In this document: piece after piece, positions 42,722 through 51,636 of the stretch
Layout: every line of letters starts with the position of its first letter
How positions within the stretch are numbered: the first letter of the stretch is position 1
Origin: Ectothiorhodospiraceae bacterium 2226
GTDB lineage: Bacteria; Pseudomonadota; Gammaproteobacteria; GCA-013348725
Assembly: GCA_013348725.1 (NCBI GenBank)
Contig: CP054689.1
Coordinates: 732,501-796,500, forward strand
DNA: 64,000 nt
Reading direction: 5' to 3'
Notes under the pieces: generated by a model
The model's input: the letters and a program-made list of their open reading frames with translations, nothing else
Database searches by the model: none
What the model was told of the DNA's origin: nothing
Translations under genes and position numbers: made by a program

Positions 42722-42902
42722 GATGTCTCCTCATTCATCGAACAAGACGTCTTGCCCCGATTCTCGCAGAGCGCGCGCGGCGCCGCCAGCGGGGCCACCC
42801 GCCGGGACGACTGCCCATTTGCGCCACAGCGGCTAAGCTTGTTTGAAATAACCCTGCGCCGCACGCGCCGCCTGCCGCGGCTGCACCACCGGCCTAGAAG
42901 AA

Positions 42903-44744
42903 ATGAATAGCATCGACGCTAAGTTACACCGCACAGACAGCCCGCATGCATCTCCACTGCACCGTCTGGCGCGCTTGGCCGCGTGGCTCACACTATTCGG
43001 GGTACTCGCCCTGCTCGGGCGCGCCCTTGCGGCGCCCGAAGCCGGCAGGCTGTCGCCCGAGGTGACCGCGCTGTGCCTGCTCGGCGCCTTGGCGCTGCTG
43101 TTCGGCCTCTCGGAATGGCTGGCCCTGCGCGGCGCCGAGCCCCCGGCCTTTGCGCTCGCCCTCGTGGCGCTGCCGGGCCTGCTGTACAGCGGCGTCAGTG
43201 CCGCCGCGTGGCCGATGGCGGACCACCTCCCCACGGCGGGGCTCGCGTTGGTTTGGGCCGACCACTTATGGCCGCTGCTCATCGCGGCGCTGGCGGTGCC
43301 CGCCGGTCTTTGGGGACTGCGCACCTGCCGTGAACTGCGCCGCCAATGTCGCGAGGCCGAGCAAATCAACGCCGCCCTGCAGGAACAGGTGGACCAGCGC
43401 ACGCGGTCGCTTCTGAAGGAAATCTCGGCTCGCGAGCGACTGGGCGCGAACCTCACCTACGCTGCCCAGCACGACCCGTTGACGGGCCTGCCCAACCGCG
43501 CCCTGTTCAACGAGTTGCTGGTCCGCGCCGTCGCCGACCAGGAGCACGGCGTGCGTGCGCCGGCGGTCATCGTGCTCGACCTGGACGATTTCAAGACGGT
43601 CAATGACACGCTGGGCCACACGCGCGGCGACCAGATTATCAAGGCCTTGGCGGAACGGCTCGAGGCGGCGCTGGACTACGGCGACGTGCTCGCGCGCCAA
43701 GGCGGCGACGAGTTCTTCGTGCTCCTGGCCGACGCGCGCGACCGCGAAGTGGCGGCACAGGCCGCGCAGCGCCTGCTCGACGCGCTGCAACAGGAACTGG
43801 TAGTGGACGGCCGCCGTCTTTATCTCGCGGCGAGCATCGGCGTGGCGCTCAGTGCCGGCGCCGGCGACTCCACCGACCTGATCGAGCGCGCCGACGCAGC
43901 CCTGCACCAGGCCAAATCGCGCGGACGCAATCGCATCGAATTCTTCGAGCCACAACTGCACCACGCGATGACACAGCGCGTCACGCTGCGCAGCGCGCTG
44001 GCCGAGGCCATCGGCGCGCGGCAGCTCGAGGTGCATTATCAGCCGCGCGTTGACCTGGACACCGGCCGCATGTCGAGCGCCGAGGCTCTGGTGCGCTGGT
44101 GCCGCCCGGACCATGGCTACGTCACGCCGGAGGTGTTCGTGCGGGTGGCCGAAGACGCGGGCCTCATCAACGCGCTAGGACAGGCGGTGCTCACCCAGGT
44201 GTGCGAGGACTTGGCGCGCTGGCAGGCGGCGGGGCCGATTCCCGCGGTCTCGTTCAACGCCTCGGCGCATCAGTTTCGGGACGACCGGCTGCTGCATGAC
44301 GTGCGCGCCGCGCTGGCGGAGCATCCCGCGCTCGCGCACGCGCTCGAAGTGGAGCTCACGGAGCGCGTCCTCATCGAGGATCCCGCCGAGCACCGGCGCA
44401 TGCTCACCGAACTCGTGGACATGGGGCTGGGCATCGCCATCGACGACTTCGGCACCGGCTTCTCGTCGTTCGCGTACTTCCTGCACTTTCCGGTGCAGAC
44501 CGTGAAGATCGACCAGAGCTTCGTCTCGCGTCTACCGAAAGACGCAGCGGCCGCGCGTATCGTGCGCTCGATCATCGAGCTCGGGCACAACTTCTCGCTA
44601 CGCGTGGTGGCGGAGGGAATCGAAAACGAGCGCCAGCGCGACCAGCTGCGAGCCTGGGGCTGCCACGAGGGGCAGGGTTACCTGTTCAGCGAGCCGCTGC
44701 CGGCGGCGGAGTTCGAGGAACGGTGGGTGGCGACCTTGCGCTAG
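42903..44744 (+). CDS. GGDEF-EAL bifunctional c-di-GMP enzyme
   Basis: The 613-residue protein has five or so N-terminal hydrophobic segments (about 20-150), then a coiled linker, a GGDEF domain with the intact GGDEF (267-271), and an EAL domain with SAEALVRW (EAL near 394), the FNASAHQFRD region, LIEDPAEHRRML and DDFGTGFSSFAYF with the metal-ligand Asp pair. Both motifs are intact, so it may synthesise and/or degrade c-di-GMP. It ends 8 bases from the convergent receiver-domain gene, and PilZ at 11935 is a possible effector. Confidence 0.92.
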   Translation: MNSIDAKLHRTDSPHASPLHRLARLAAWLTLFGVLALLGRALAAPEAGRLSPEVTALCLLGALALLFGLSEWLALRGAEPPAFALALVALPGLLYSGVSAAAWPMADHLPTAGLALVWADHLWPLLIAALAVPAGLWGLRTCRELRRQCREAEQINAALQEQVDQRTRSLLKEISARERLGANLTYAAQHDPLTGLPNRALFNELLVRAVADQEHGVRAPAVIVLDLDDFKTVNDTLGHTRGDQIIKALAERLEAALDYGDVLARQGGDEFFVLLADARDREVAAQAAQRLLDALQQELVVDGRRLYLAASIGVALSAGAGDSTDLIERADAALHQAKSRGRNRIEFFEPQLHHAMTQRVTLRSALAEAIGARQLEVHYQPRVDLDTGRMSSAEALVRWCRPDHGYVTPEVFVRVAEDAGLINALGQAVLTQVCEDLARWQAAGPIPAVSFNASAHQFRDDRLLHDVRAALAEHPALAHALEVELTERVLIEDPAEHRRMLTELVDMGLGIAIDDFGTGFSSFAYFLHFPVQTVKIDQSFVSRLPKDAAAARIVRSIIELGHNFSLRVVAEGIENERQRDQLRAWGCHEGQGYLFSEPLPAAEFEERWVATLR

Positions 44745-44752
44745 CGTGGTTG

Positions 44753-45136
44753 TCAATCGGCGGCGCGCGACAGCAGCAGCTCCACCATCTGATTGAGGTG
44801 CGCGAAACTCGCGGGCTTTTGCAGGAATCCATCGGCGATGGCCGCAGGATCGACCGCGGGCGGCAGGGCGCCGCTCATCAGCAGTATCGGTATGTCTTCG
44901 AGCGTCGGATCGCTGCGTAGACGTTCGGCCAACTGCCGGCCGTTCAAGCGCGGCATCATATAGTCCGAGATCACAAGATCCGGACGCGCCTGTCCCAACA
45001 GCTCCCAGGCTTCCTGACCGTCGGGGGCCTGAGTGACCCGATAGCCTTCCAACTCGAGCAGCAATGCGATGGAGTCGCGCACGCCCGGCTCGTCATCCAC
45101 CAGCAACACATGGGCCTTGTTGGTCACGTCGTCCAC
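44753..45136 (-). CDS. Stand-alone CheY-like receiver protein
   Basis: The 127-residue receiver domain has acidic pocket DDE (14-16), phosphoacceptor Asp58 in VISDYMMP, Ser in LLMSGA and Lys in FLQKPASF. There is no output domain. It begins 1 base after the KaiC-like gene stop on the same strand, so it is cotranscribed and probably partners with it or with a remote kinase. Confidence 0.92.
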   Translation of the reverse strand: MDDVTNKAHVLLVDDEPGVRDSIALLLELEGYRVTQAPDGQEAWELLGQARPDLVISDYMMPRLNGRQLAERLRSDPTLEDIPILLMSGALPPAVDPAAIADGFLQKPASFAHLNQMVELLLSRAAD

Positions 45137-45137
45137 G

Positions 45138-46616
45138 TTACTCGCGCCCCCGACGCCGATGCGGATGCCCCGTCAGGACATCCTCCGGGTGCGCAAAAGG
45201 CGACTCGATGCGGATGCCCTCATCCGTCAGGCGGTACTCGCGGATCTTCGCGTCGAAGCGGCTTTCGCGCGCCTTCATGATCGCGATGCTGCGCCGCGTC
45301 TCGGATTGCAGTTCGACGTAACGCAGTAACACGATGTTGTGTGCGACCGCCGACACCGGCCCGACCTTGATCGCCTGCTCGCCGCCCATGAGTTCGGGGA
45401 CCTCAAGGGTGTACATGGACGTCACGCCGGCCGCCCGCAGCCGAGTGGTCAACTCGGTCAAAAAGCGCCCAAGGCGCTCCGGATACACCGCCGCTTGGTG
45501 AAACGCCTCCACCCCCTCCACGAAAAGCCGCTTCACGCCGCGACCGCGGACCTCCTCCAGCAAGTCGTAAGCCAACTCGTCGAGCAGACGTTCGATCGAC
45601 GGCTCGCGGCGTATAGACAAAGCGCCGCTGGCGAGCAGCGGTTCCAGGTCGATGCCGAAGTCTGCGGCCTTCTCGCACAGCTCGACCGCGTTCTCGAAGA
45701 AACTGAAGATCAGCCCCGGGTCCTCGGTGGTGCACTGGCTCATGAAATGCAGTCCGAAGGCGGTCTTACCGATGCCGGTCGGCCCCACCAGCAGCGTGGT
45801 GGAGTATTGCGGAATGCCCCCGCCGAACATGCGGTCGAGGCCCTCGATGCCGGTGGCATAGCGCATGCGCTCGCGGGGATCGCGCGCATCCTCTGGCGTC
45901 TGAGGAAGATGTTCGCTTTCCAGGCGCGGCAGCACGCGCAGCCCCGCCTGCGAAATGGTGAGCATATGGCGGCCTTCGCTGAAGGCACTGCCGCGAAACT
46001 TGTGCACGTGCAGGTAGCGGTAGGTCCGAAGATCCTTCAGATCCGCGCCGAGTTCGATCCAGCCATCGACCAAGGTGTACTCCGGGCAGCCCGCGCCGCG
46101 TCTGCTGTTGGTCAACAGCAGCACAGTCATGCCGGTGAGCTGCGCGAAGATGGTCACATCGTAAACGAAGCGACGGAACGCGACCTCGCTGACGCTGGCA
46201 TCCTCCAGCACGAACAATCCGTCCAACACCAGCAGCGTGGCGCCGCGGGCGCGGCTTTCGGTGCGCATCAAGCGCAGGATCCCCGCCAGGCCCTCACGCT
46301 CGAACGCCCCGAAGCCGCTGGCGTAATAAACCCCCCTCGACACGGCATTCCGGTCATAGAAGCTCATGTCGGCTAGGTGAGAGATGAGTCGATCGTGCGT
46401 CTCGGAGAGCAGCGTGAGGTACAGCGCCTGACCGCCCTGGCGCGCGAGAGAGAAGCATAGCTGGTTGGCCAGGATGGTCTTGCCGGTCCCCGGCGCGCCC
46501 TGCACCAGGTAGGCCGATCCCTCGATCAGTCCGCCGTGCAGGATCTCGTCGAGCCCCGCGACGCCGGTCGTCAGCCGCTGCGCCGCGGCGGGTGACCACT
46601 CCTCCGGTTCGCTCAT
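45138..46616 (-). CDS. Double-domain KaiC-like ATPase
   Basis: Two RecA-like domains are in tandem: domain 1 with GAPGTGKT (near residue 41), RLTTGVAGLDEILHGGL; domain 2 with RYATGIEGLDRMFGGGI and GPTGIGKT (near 278). The layout and 492 residues match KaiC-type ATPases (about 520 residues), and the proteins are found in many bacteria without kaiA or kaiB. The autophosphorylation Ser-Thr pair of cyanobacterial KaiC is not clearly present. It lies upstream of a CheY-like gene with a 1-base gap, which suggests it feeds into signalling. Confidence 0.9.
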   Translation of the reverse strand: MSEPEEWSPAAAQRLTTGVAGLDEILHGGLIEGSAYLVQGAPGTGKTILANQLCFSLARQGGQALYLTLLSETHDRLISHLADMSFYDRNAVSRGVYYASGFGAFEREGLAGILRLMRTESRARGATLLVLDGLFVLEDASVSEVAFRRFVYDVTIFAQLTGMTVLLLTNSRRGAGCPEYTLVDGWIELGADLKDLRTYRYLHVHKFRGSAFSEGRHMLTISQAGLRVLPRLESEHLPQTPEDARDPRERMRYATGIEGLDRMFGGGIPQYSTTLLVGPTGIGKTAFGLHFMSQCTTEDPGLIFSFFENAVELCEKAADFGIDLEPLLASGALSIRREPSIERLLDELAYDLLEEVRGRGVKRLFVEGVEAFHQAAVYPERLGRFLTELTTRLRAAGVTSMYTLEVPELMGGEQAIKVGPVSAVAHNIVLLRYVELQSETRRSIAIMKARESRFDAKIREYRLTDEGIRIESPFAHPEDVLTGHPHRRRGRE

Positions 46617-46773
46617 GTGTTCAGCACTCCGTGCCGCGGCGCCGCGCGCCGCAAAGGAAGATATCCCTATGCTGAGCGTAGCCCACCAGGCGCGGGCAAC
46701 CGTCGGAGAAGAGCAAATGCGCGCCGGCGTCCCGGCCCACGTTGGGTGAGGCAGAAAGATGGAAAAGATGGAA

Positions 46774-46849
<76 letters not shown>

Positions 46850-46899
46850 GTGCGAAGAGCCCGGAAGTATACGTGAGGGCGAAAAGCCGGACAACCGCG

Positions 46900-47340
46900 T
46901 CAGCGGGGGGCGTGGGCGCTGCGGATACGGATGATGATGTCGACGCCTGCGGCCTCGGTGCCGTCCGGCAACTGCGGCAGGCGCGTGACCGCGACATGCT
47001 CGGCGTCCACGTCGGTGAGCGCGCCGGTGTCGACGTTGTAGAAATGATGGTGATCGCTGGTGTTGGAGTCGTAGAACACCTTGCTGGGGTCCACGATCAC
47101 TTCGCGCACCAGGCCTTTCTCGGCGAACAGGCCCAGCGTGTTGTACACGGTGGCCTTGGAGACGCTGCCGGGCTGGTCCTGGTTGACCAGCGTAAGCACC
47201 TGTTCGGCCGACATATGCTGCGGCTGGGCGAACAGGATCTCGCCGATATCGACGCGCTGCTGGGTCGGCTGGATGCCGTGCGCCTGCAGCAGCTCGATCA
47301 CGCGGCGGGTGCTGGGCGTAATGTCCTGAAATTTGGCCAT
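46900..47340 (-). CDS. Irr-like Fur-family regulator (no cysteines, HHH motif)
   Basis: The 146-residue Fur-fold protein has the DNA-binding winged helix (PTQQRVDIGEILFAQ, SVSKATVYNTLGLFAEKGLVREVI) but not one cysteine, so it has no structural CxxC zinc sites. Instead it carries DHHHF at residues 96-100, as in Irr, the haem-responsive regulator of Alphaproteobacteria. It may sense haem or haem-bound iron rather than free Fe2+. It is transcribed alone beside tRNA-Thr. Other Fur-family types (PerR-like) are possible but less like it. Confidence 0.85.
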   Translation of the reverse strand: MAKFQDITPSTRRVIELLQAHGIQPTQQRVDIGEILFAQPQHMSAEQVLTLVNQDQPGSVSKATVYNTLGLFAEKGLVREVIVDPSKVFYDSNTSDHHHFYNVDTGALTDVDAEHVAVTRLPQLPDGTEAAGVDIIIRIRSAHAPR

Positions 47341-47418
47341 GATCCGATTATAGGGTGCCTGCTTAGACCGCGTCTAGGGTAGCTGGCTGCGCGGCGCGAT
47401 CCTGGGAGCGGCTTCGCG

Positions 47419-48519
47419 CTACCCCGGCGCCCGGGGCCGGTACGGCTGCGGATCCACCACCGGCGGGCGGGCCAGCATGAGGTCGGACAGCAACCGCGCC
47501 GAGGCGTAGCCCATCACGACGCCGTTGCGAAAGTGGCCGGCATTAATATAGAGGCCGCGCACGCCCGGATGTTCCCCGATGTAGGGCGTGCCGTCCGGCG
47601 AACCCGGCCGCAACCCCGCCCAGTGATGCACCAGGGGCAGCTCGCCCAGCGCGGGCACAATGCGCGCGGCCTCGCGTCGCAGTTCGGCCGCGACCTCTGC
47701 CGACGGCTGCACGTCGAATCCGGCCGACTCGAGCGTGCTGCCGACCAGCACGTGACCGTCGCGCCGGGGAATCACGTAGCGGTCGCGGCTGAGCACGACG
47801 CGCTGCACCAAGCCCGGCGGCCCCTTCAGCAGGATCATCTGCCCTTTCACCGGCTCCACGGCGGGCGCGTAGCCGGTCGCGCGCAGCAGCTCGGCGGTCC
47901 ACGCGCCGCCCGCCACCACCACGCGCTCGGCGGCCAGCACGCCCTGCGCGGTGCGCACGCCGGTGACGCGCCCGTCCGCGACGACAAAGCCTTCCACCGG
48001 CGTGTGTTCGAGCACCGCCATACCCCGCGCATCCAGGCTTTGGCGGGCCGCGCGCACCAGGCGCGGGTTGCGCACCTGGGCGAGTTCGGGAAACCACAGC
48101 GCCACGCCCCGCGCGCCTGTGCCGAGCGCCGGCTCCACCGCCTGTACGGCCTCGCCCGCCAGCCGCTCGATGGCGACGCCGTGGCGCGCGGCCCACGCCG
48201 CAGCCGCGTCGGCCTCGTCGGCGGCGTCCAGCACCAGCAGGCCGCTCTGGGTCCACTCCGGGTCGGTGGGAGTTTCGTCGGCGAGCGCCCGGCAGAGTTC
48301 GGGATAGTGCCGCTGGCTCCATGCCGCCAGTGCGGTGACCGCCTCGGGATAGCGCCAGGGATACAGCGGCGAGAGGATGCCGCCCCCGGCCCAGGAGGAC
48401 TCGCGCCCAGTCTGGCCGCGCTCGACCACCCGTACCTCGACCCCGCCGAGGGCCAACTCGCGCGCAGTCAGCAAGCCGATGAGGCCGCCGCCGACCACGA
48501 TGACATCCGATTTGCCCAC
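47419..48519 (-). CDS. thiO: FAD-dependent glycine oxidase ThiO-like protein
   Basis: The 366-residue flavoprotein has the N-terminal Rossmann loop VIVVGGGLIGLLTARELA, RVVERGQTGRESSWAGGGILSPLYPWRYP typical of ThiO, and the C-terminal HHWAGLRPGSPDGTPYIGEHP with GHFRNGVV. It makes iminoglycine for thiazole synthesis in thiamine biosynthesis. I chose the GTG at 48519, preceded by AAGGGG. The thiamine genes thiS and thiG are not adjacent, and no TPP riboswitch is evident before the gene. Confidence 0.88.
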   Translation of the reverse strand: MGKSDVIVVGGGLIGLLTARELALGGVEVRVVERGQTGRESSWAGGGILSPLYPWRYPEAVTALAAWSQRHYPELCRALADETPTDPEWTQSGLLVLDAADEADAAAAWAARHGVAIERLAGEAVQAVEPALGTGARGVALWFPELAQVRNPRLVRAARQSLDARGMAVLEHTPVEGFVVADGRVTGVRTAQGVLAAERVVVAGGAWTAELLRATGYAPAVEPVKGQMILLKGPPGLVQRVVLSRDRYVIPRRDGHVLVGSTLESAGFDVQPSAEVAAELRREAARIVPALGELPLVHHWAGLRPGSPDGTPYIGEHPGVRGLYINAGHFRNGVVMGYASARLLSDLMLARPPVVDPQPYRPRAPG

Positions 48520-48629
48520 CCGCACCCCTTGTCGACCATTCGTCGGCCGGATTCGACCGCTCGTCCTGCGCGGGCTGGCTGCCCCGCGCGCCCGCATTCT
48601 ACCGTAGCCCCAAACCCAGGGGAGGAACT

Positions 48630-49061
48630 ATGCAGGCTATCCGAATCAATCACGCGGCGCGGGGCTTCACCCTCATCGAACTGCTGATCGTGCTGGTCGT
48701 GATCGGCATCCTCGCAGCGGTCGCCCTGCCCTCTTACCAGCGCTACGTCGAGCGCAGCAACGCCTCGGCAGCGCAGCAGTTCCTGCTCGACCTCGCCAGC
48801 CGCCAGGAACAGATGCTGCTCGACACGCGGGCCTATGTCGGCACCGTGGCGGCCCTGAACACCAGCGTGCCGAGCGAGGTCGACCCGCACTACACCATCG
48901 GCATCACGGTGCCAGACACCGCCCCGCCGCGCTACACCCTGCTCGCCACCCCGCGCGGCGTCATGGCGGGCACCTCGGCCATCTCGCTCGACTCGAACGG
49001 TAACCGCCGCGGCTGCTGGCCGGGTTGGGCCGACGTCGACACCAGCGGGAACGCCTGCTGA
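48630..49061 (+). CDS. pilE: Type IV pilin-like protein PilE
   Basis: The 143-residue prepilin has a 12-residue leader ending in Gly, followed by FTLIELLIVLVVIGILAAVALP with Glu5. PilD would cleave and methylate it. The C-terminal part has two cysteines (GCWPGWADVDTSGNAC) forming the D-region disulfide. This is a PilE-type minor pilin at the head of a minor-pilin operon. Ribosome site GGGGAGGA lies upstream. It is divergent from thiO, with 110 bases between the starts. Confidence 0.92.
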   Translation: MQAIRINHAARGFTLIELLIVLVVIGILAAVALPSYQRYVERSNASAAQQFLLDLASRQEQMLLDTRAYVGTVAALNTSVPSEVDPHYTIGITVPDTAPPRYTLLATPRGVMAGTSAISLDSNGNRRGCWPGWADVDTSGNAC

Positions 49062-49570
49062 TGACGCGCCCGACGCGCACCGGCGGCTTCACGCTCGTCG
49101 AGCTGATGGTGGCGCTCGCGGTGCTCGGGATCCTCGCCGCCATCGCCGCGCCCAGCCTCGGGACCTTCGTGGTCAACCAGCGTGTGAAGACCGAAGCGGC
49201 CAATTTGTTCGCGGACTTGAACTACGCCCGCGCGGAGGCCATCAAGCGCAACGGGCGCGTATGGGTGCGACCGAACGACGGGAACTGGGAGAACGGCTGG
49301 GTAATCGTTGCCGACGGCGCCACGAGCTACGACAGCTGCCGCACGACGCCCAACAACACCGACTGCGTCCGCCTGAAGTCGGCCATCGAGGGGCTGAGCA
49401 TCACCGGCCCGGACTTACTGATTTACGAACGCAGTGGCCGGTTGAGCACCACCGGCGCCACCATCGAACTCTGCAACACCACCGGCGGTGCATTCCAGCG
49501 CACCATCCGCATCGACCTCAGCGGCCGACCCAACCTCGCCCTAGGCGACAACTGCGAGGCCAGCTCATGA
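49061..49570 (+). CDS. fimT: GspH/FimT-family minor pseudopilin
   Basis: The 169-residue prepilin has a 9-residue leader (MTRPTRTGG) then FTLVELMVALAVLGILAAIAAPS. The C-terminal part has the GspH/FimT beta-rich fold with an ALGDNCEAS-type tail. It starts at the TGATG overlap with pilE. FimU/FimT proteins prime pilus assembly with PilVWX. Confidence 0.9.
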   Translation: MTRPTRTGGFTLVELMVALAVLGILAAIAAPSLGTFVVNQRVKTEAANLFADLNYARAEAIKRNGRVWVRPNDGNWENGWVIVADGATSYDSCRTTPNNTDCVRLKSAIEGLSITGPDLLIYERSGRLSTTGATIELCNTTGGAFQRTIRIDLSGRPNLALGDNCEASS

Positions 49571-50118
49571 GAATGCGCGGCTTCACCCTGATCGAGATCC
49601 TGGTGGCGCTGTTGGTGGTCGCGCTCGGCATCCTCGGCATCGCCGGGCTGCAGGTACGCGCGCAGCAAAGCGCGCTGGAGGCTCAGCAGCGTACGCAGGC
49701 ACTGATGATCGTGGAGGACATGGTCGAGCGCATGCGCAGCGTGGGACGCAGCTTCGCCCCCTGCCACGCGGAAGCACTGGGCGATAACACACTCGGCGCC
49801 GGCAACGACGATGACTACACCTGCACCTGGGGCGGCGACCTGCGTCACCACGTCACCACGAACCTAGCCGAATGGGACGCCCTGCTCAAAGGCGCCGCCG
49901 TCCAGACCGAGGACGACAACGACGCCGGCGCCATGGTCGGCGCCCGCGGCTGCATCCGCTACGACGACGCGACGGAAGAATACACCGTGGCGGTGGCTTG
50001 GCAAGGCATGCTCCCTACCGCCGTACCCGATGACGAGTGCGCAACGGGTGCCTATGGCGATGATGACCGCCTGCGCCGGGTGGTCAGCTACCGCTTCCGC
50101 ATCGCGCATCTGGACTGA
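49567..50118 (+). CDS. pilV: Minor pilin PilV
   Basis: The 183-residue prepilin has a very short leader (MRMRG) then FTLIEILVALLVVALGILGIAGLQ, the PilV-type N-terminus. The mature part is acidic and has four cysteines. The start overlaps the previous gene's stop as ATGA. Confidence 0.9.
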   Translation: MRMRGFTLIEILVALLVVALGILGIAGLQVRAQQSALEAQQRTQALMIVEDMVERMRSVGRSFAPCHAEALGDNTLGAGNDDDYTCTWGGDLRHHVTTNLAEWDALLKGAAVQTEDDNDAGAMVGARGCIRYDDATEEYTVAVAWQGMLPTAVPDDECATGAYGDDDRLRRVVSYRFRIAHLD

Positions 50119-50131
50119 CACGAGGGCCATC

Positions 50132-51118
50132 ATGACGCCAGCCGTCCACCACCGCCGCGCGCAGCAGGGCTTCTCGCTCGTAGAGCTCATGGTCGCGCTC
50201 ACCATCAGCCTGCTGCTGCTGGGCGGCGTGATCGCCATCATCACCGCCAGCAGTGCCCGCTACGGCGAGCTCGCCCAGACGGGTCGACAACTCGAGAACG
50301 GCCGCTACGCCCTGGAGGTACTGCGCAACGAGATCCGCCATGCCGGCTTCTGGGGCGAATGGGTGCGCACCGACCAGACGCCCACCCTGCCCGCCGACCC
50401 TTGCGCGAGCGCGCTAAGCGCCTTGCAGGCGGACCTGCCGCCCGCAAGTCTACAGGGCTACCCCGCCGCATCGGCCCCGTCGTGTCTGGCGGGAACCCCG
50501 CGCGCAGGCACCGAGGTGCTGGTGATCCGCCGCGCCCACACCGATGAGCTATCGGTCGAGCCGGGCGACCCCGACCGGCGCCAGAGCAACCAGTACTACC
50601 TGCACACCAACGCTCGCAACGCCCAACTCCTGGAGGGCACCAACAACCCCGTTTTTGGTGACGGTACCGCACAGCGCGGTGTACGCCGTTACCTCACCCG
50701 CTTCTACTACGTACGCGAGTGCAGCCGTTGCGAAGACGGCGGCGACGGCATTCCCACCCTGTGGCGCACGGAGTTGAGCGGCGGCGGCTGGGCCTCGCAG
50801 CCGCTGGTCGAAGGCATCGAGAACCTGCAGATCGAGTACGGCATCGACCGCAACGGCGACGGCCAGCCCAACGAAAGCAGCCCCGGCACCAGCGGCGACG
50901 CCTACGTGAGCACGCCGACCAGCGCCCAATGGGCGCAAGTGGTCGCCGCGCGCGTGCATGTGTTGGCGCGCAACGTGGAGCCCAGTCGCGGCCATCGCGA
51001 CCGCAAGACCTATGTGCTCGGCGGTACCGAGGTCGGGCCGCTCAACGACGCATTCCGCCGCCACGTCTACAGCGCCACGGTGCGCATGCAGAACATCTTC
51101 TGGGAGCAGACCTCATGA
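50132..51118 (+). CDS. pilW: Minor pilin PilW
   Basis: The 328-residue prepilin has a 13-residue leader then FSLVELMVALTISLLLLGGVIAIITASSARY, the PilW signature, with NGRYALEVLRNEIRHAGFWG. The C-terminus contains a beta-rich domain and an ASP-rich loop (DRNGDGQPNESS) that could bind calcium. Its stop overlaps pilX as ATGA. Confidence 0.92.
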   Translation: MTPAVHHRRAQQGFSLVELMVALTISLLLLGGVIAIITASSARYGELAQTGRQLENGRYALEVLRNEIRHAGFWGEWVRTDQTPTLPADPCASALSALQADLPPASLQGYPAASAPSCLAGTPRAGTEVLVIRRAHTDELSVEPGDPDRRQSNQYYLHTNARNAQLLEGTNNPVFGDGTAQRGVRRYLTRFYYVRECSRCEDGGDGIPTLWRTELSGGGWASQPLVEGIENLQIEYGIDRNGDGQPNESSPGTSGDAYVSTPTSAQWAQVVAARVHVLARNVEPSRGHRDRKTYVLGGTEVGPLNDAFRRHVYSATVRMQNIFWEQTS

Positions 51119-51633
51119 TCGCTCAACGCGGCTTCGCGCTGCTGGTCAGCTTGGTGGTGCTGCTCGCGCTGACCATCCTGGCCGTCTCCAGCATCAACCT
51201 GACCCAGGTGGACATGCGCATCTCGGGCAACATCCAGATGCAGCAGGAGGCCGAGGCACTCGCCGCCGACTTCATCGAAGAGCTGCTCGGCGACTACGGC
51301 AACTTCCGCCGCATCGACGGCGACGAAACGGAAGCGCAAAGCTTCGCGGCCGCGTTTCTCGCCGCGCGGGGCGTCGGCGACGAAGTAGAACTGCAGTACA
51401 CGCTGCAGTGCATGGAACAGCGCCCGCAGGCTGGTTACTCCGAACTAATCGATGACGACGTGGGCGTAGAGATCGCCTACTGGCACGCCCGCGCGCAGGT
51501 TCTTAACGCGAGTACCAACGCGCGCATGGCCATCGCGCAAGGCGTGCGCATGGCGATGCTCGCCGCCAATCCCGACTGTGTCAGTGTGGGCAGCTCCGAT
51601 GATGATGAGCCCGAGCCAACCGAGGAAAGCTAG
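51115..51633 (+). CDS. pilX: Minor pilin PilX
   Basis: The 172-residue protein starts MIAQRG then FALLVSLVVLLALTILAVSSINLTQVDMR, the PilX type with no Glu5. It has an acidic C-terminal tail ending SSDDDEPEPTEES. It starts inside the last codons of pilW and is followed 3 bases later by pilY1, all in one operon. Confidence 0.9.
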   Translation: MIAQRGFALLVSLVVLLALTILAVSSINLTQVDMRISGNIQMQQEAEALAADFIEELLGDYGNFRRIDGDETEAQSFAAAFLAARGVGDEVELQYTLQCMEQRPQAGYSELIDDDVGVEIAYWHARAQVLNASTNARMAIAQGVRMAMLAANPDCVSVGSSDDDEPEPTEES

Positions 51634-51636
51634 GAC

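Noticed and set aside
48520-48629. TPP riboswitch upstream of thiO
   Set aside because: The 110-base gap lacks the conserved THI-box CTGAGA and ACCTGA-type segments.
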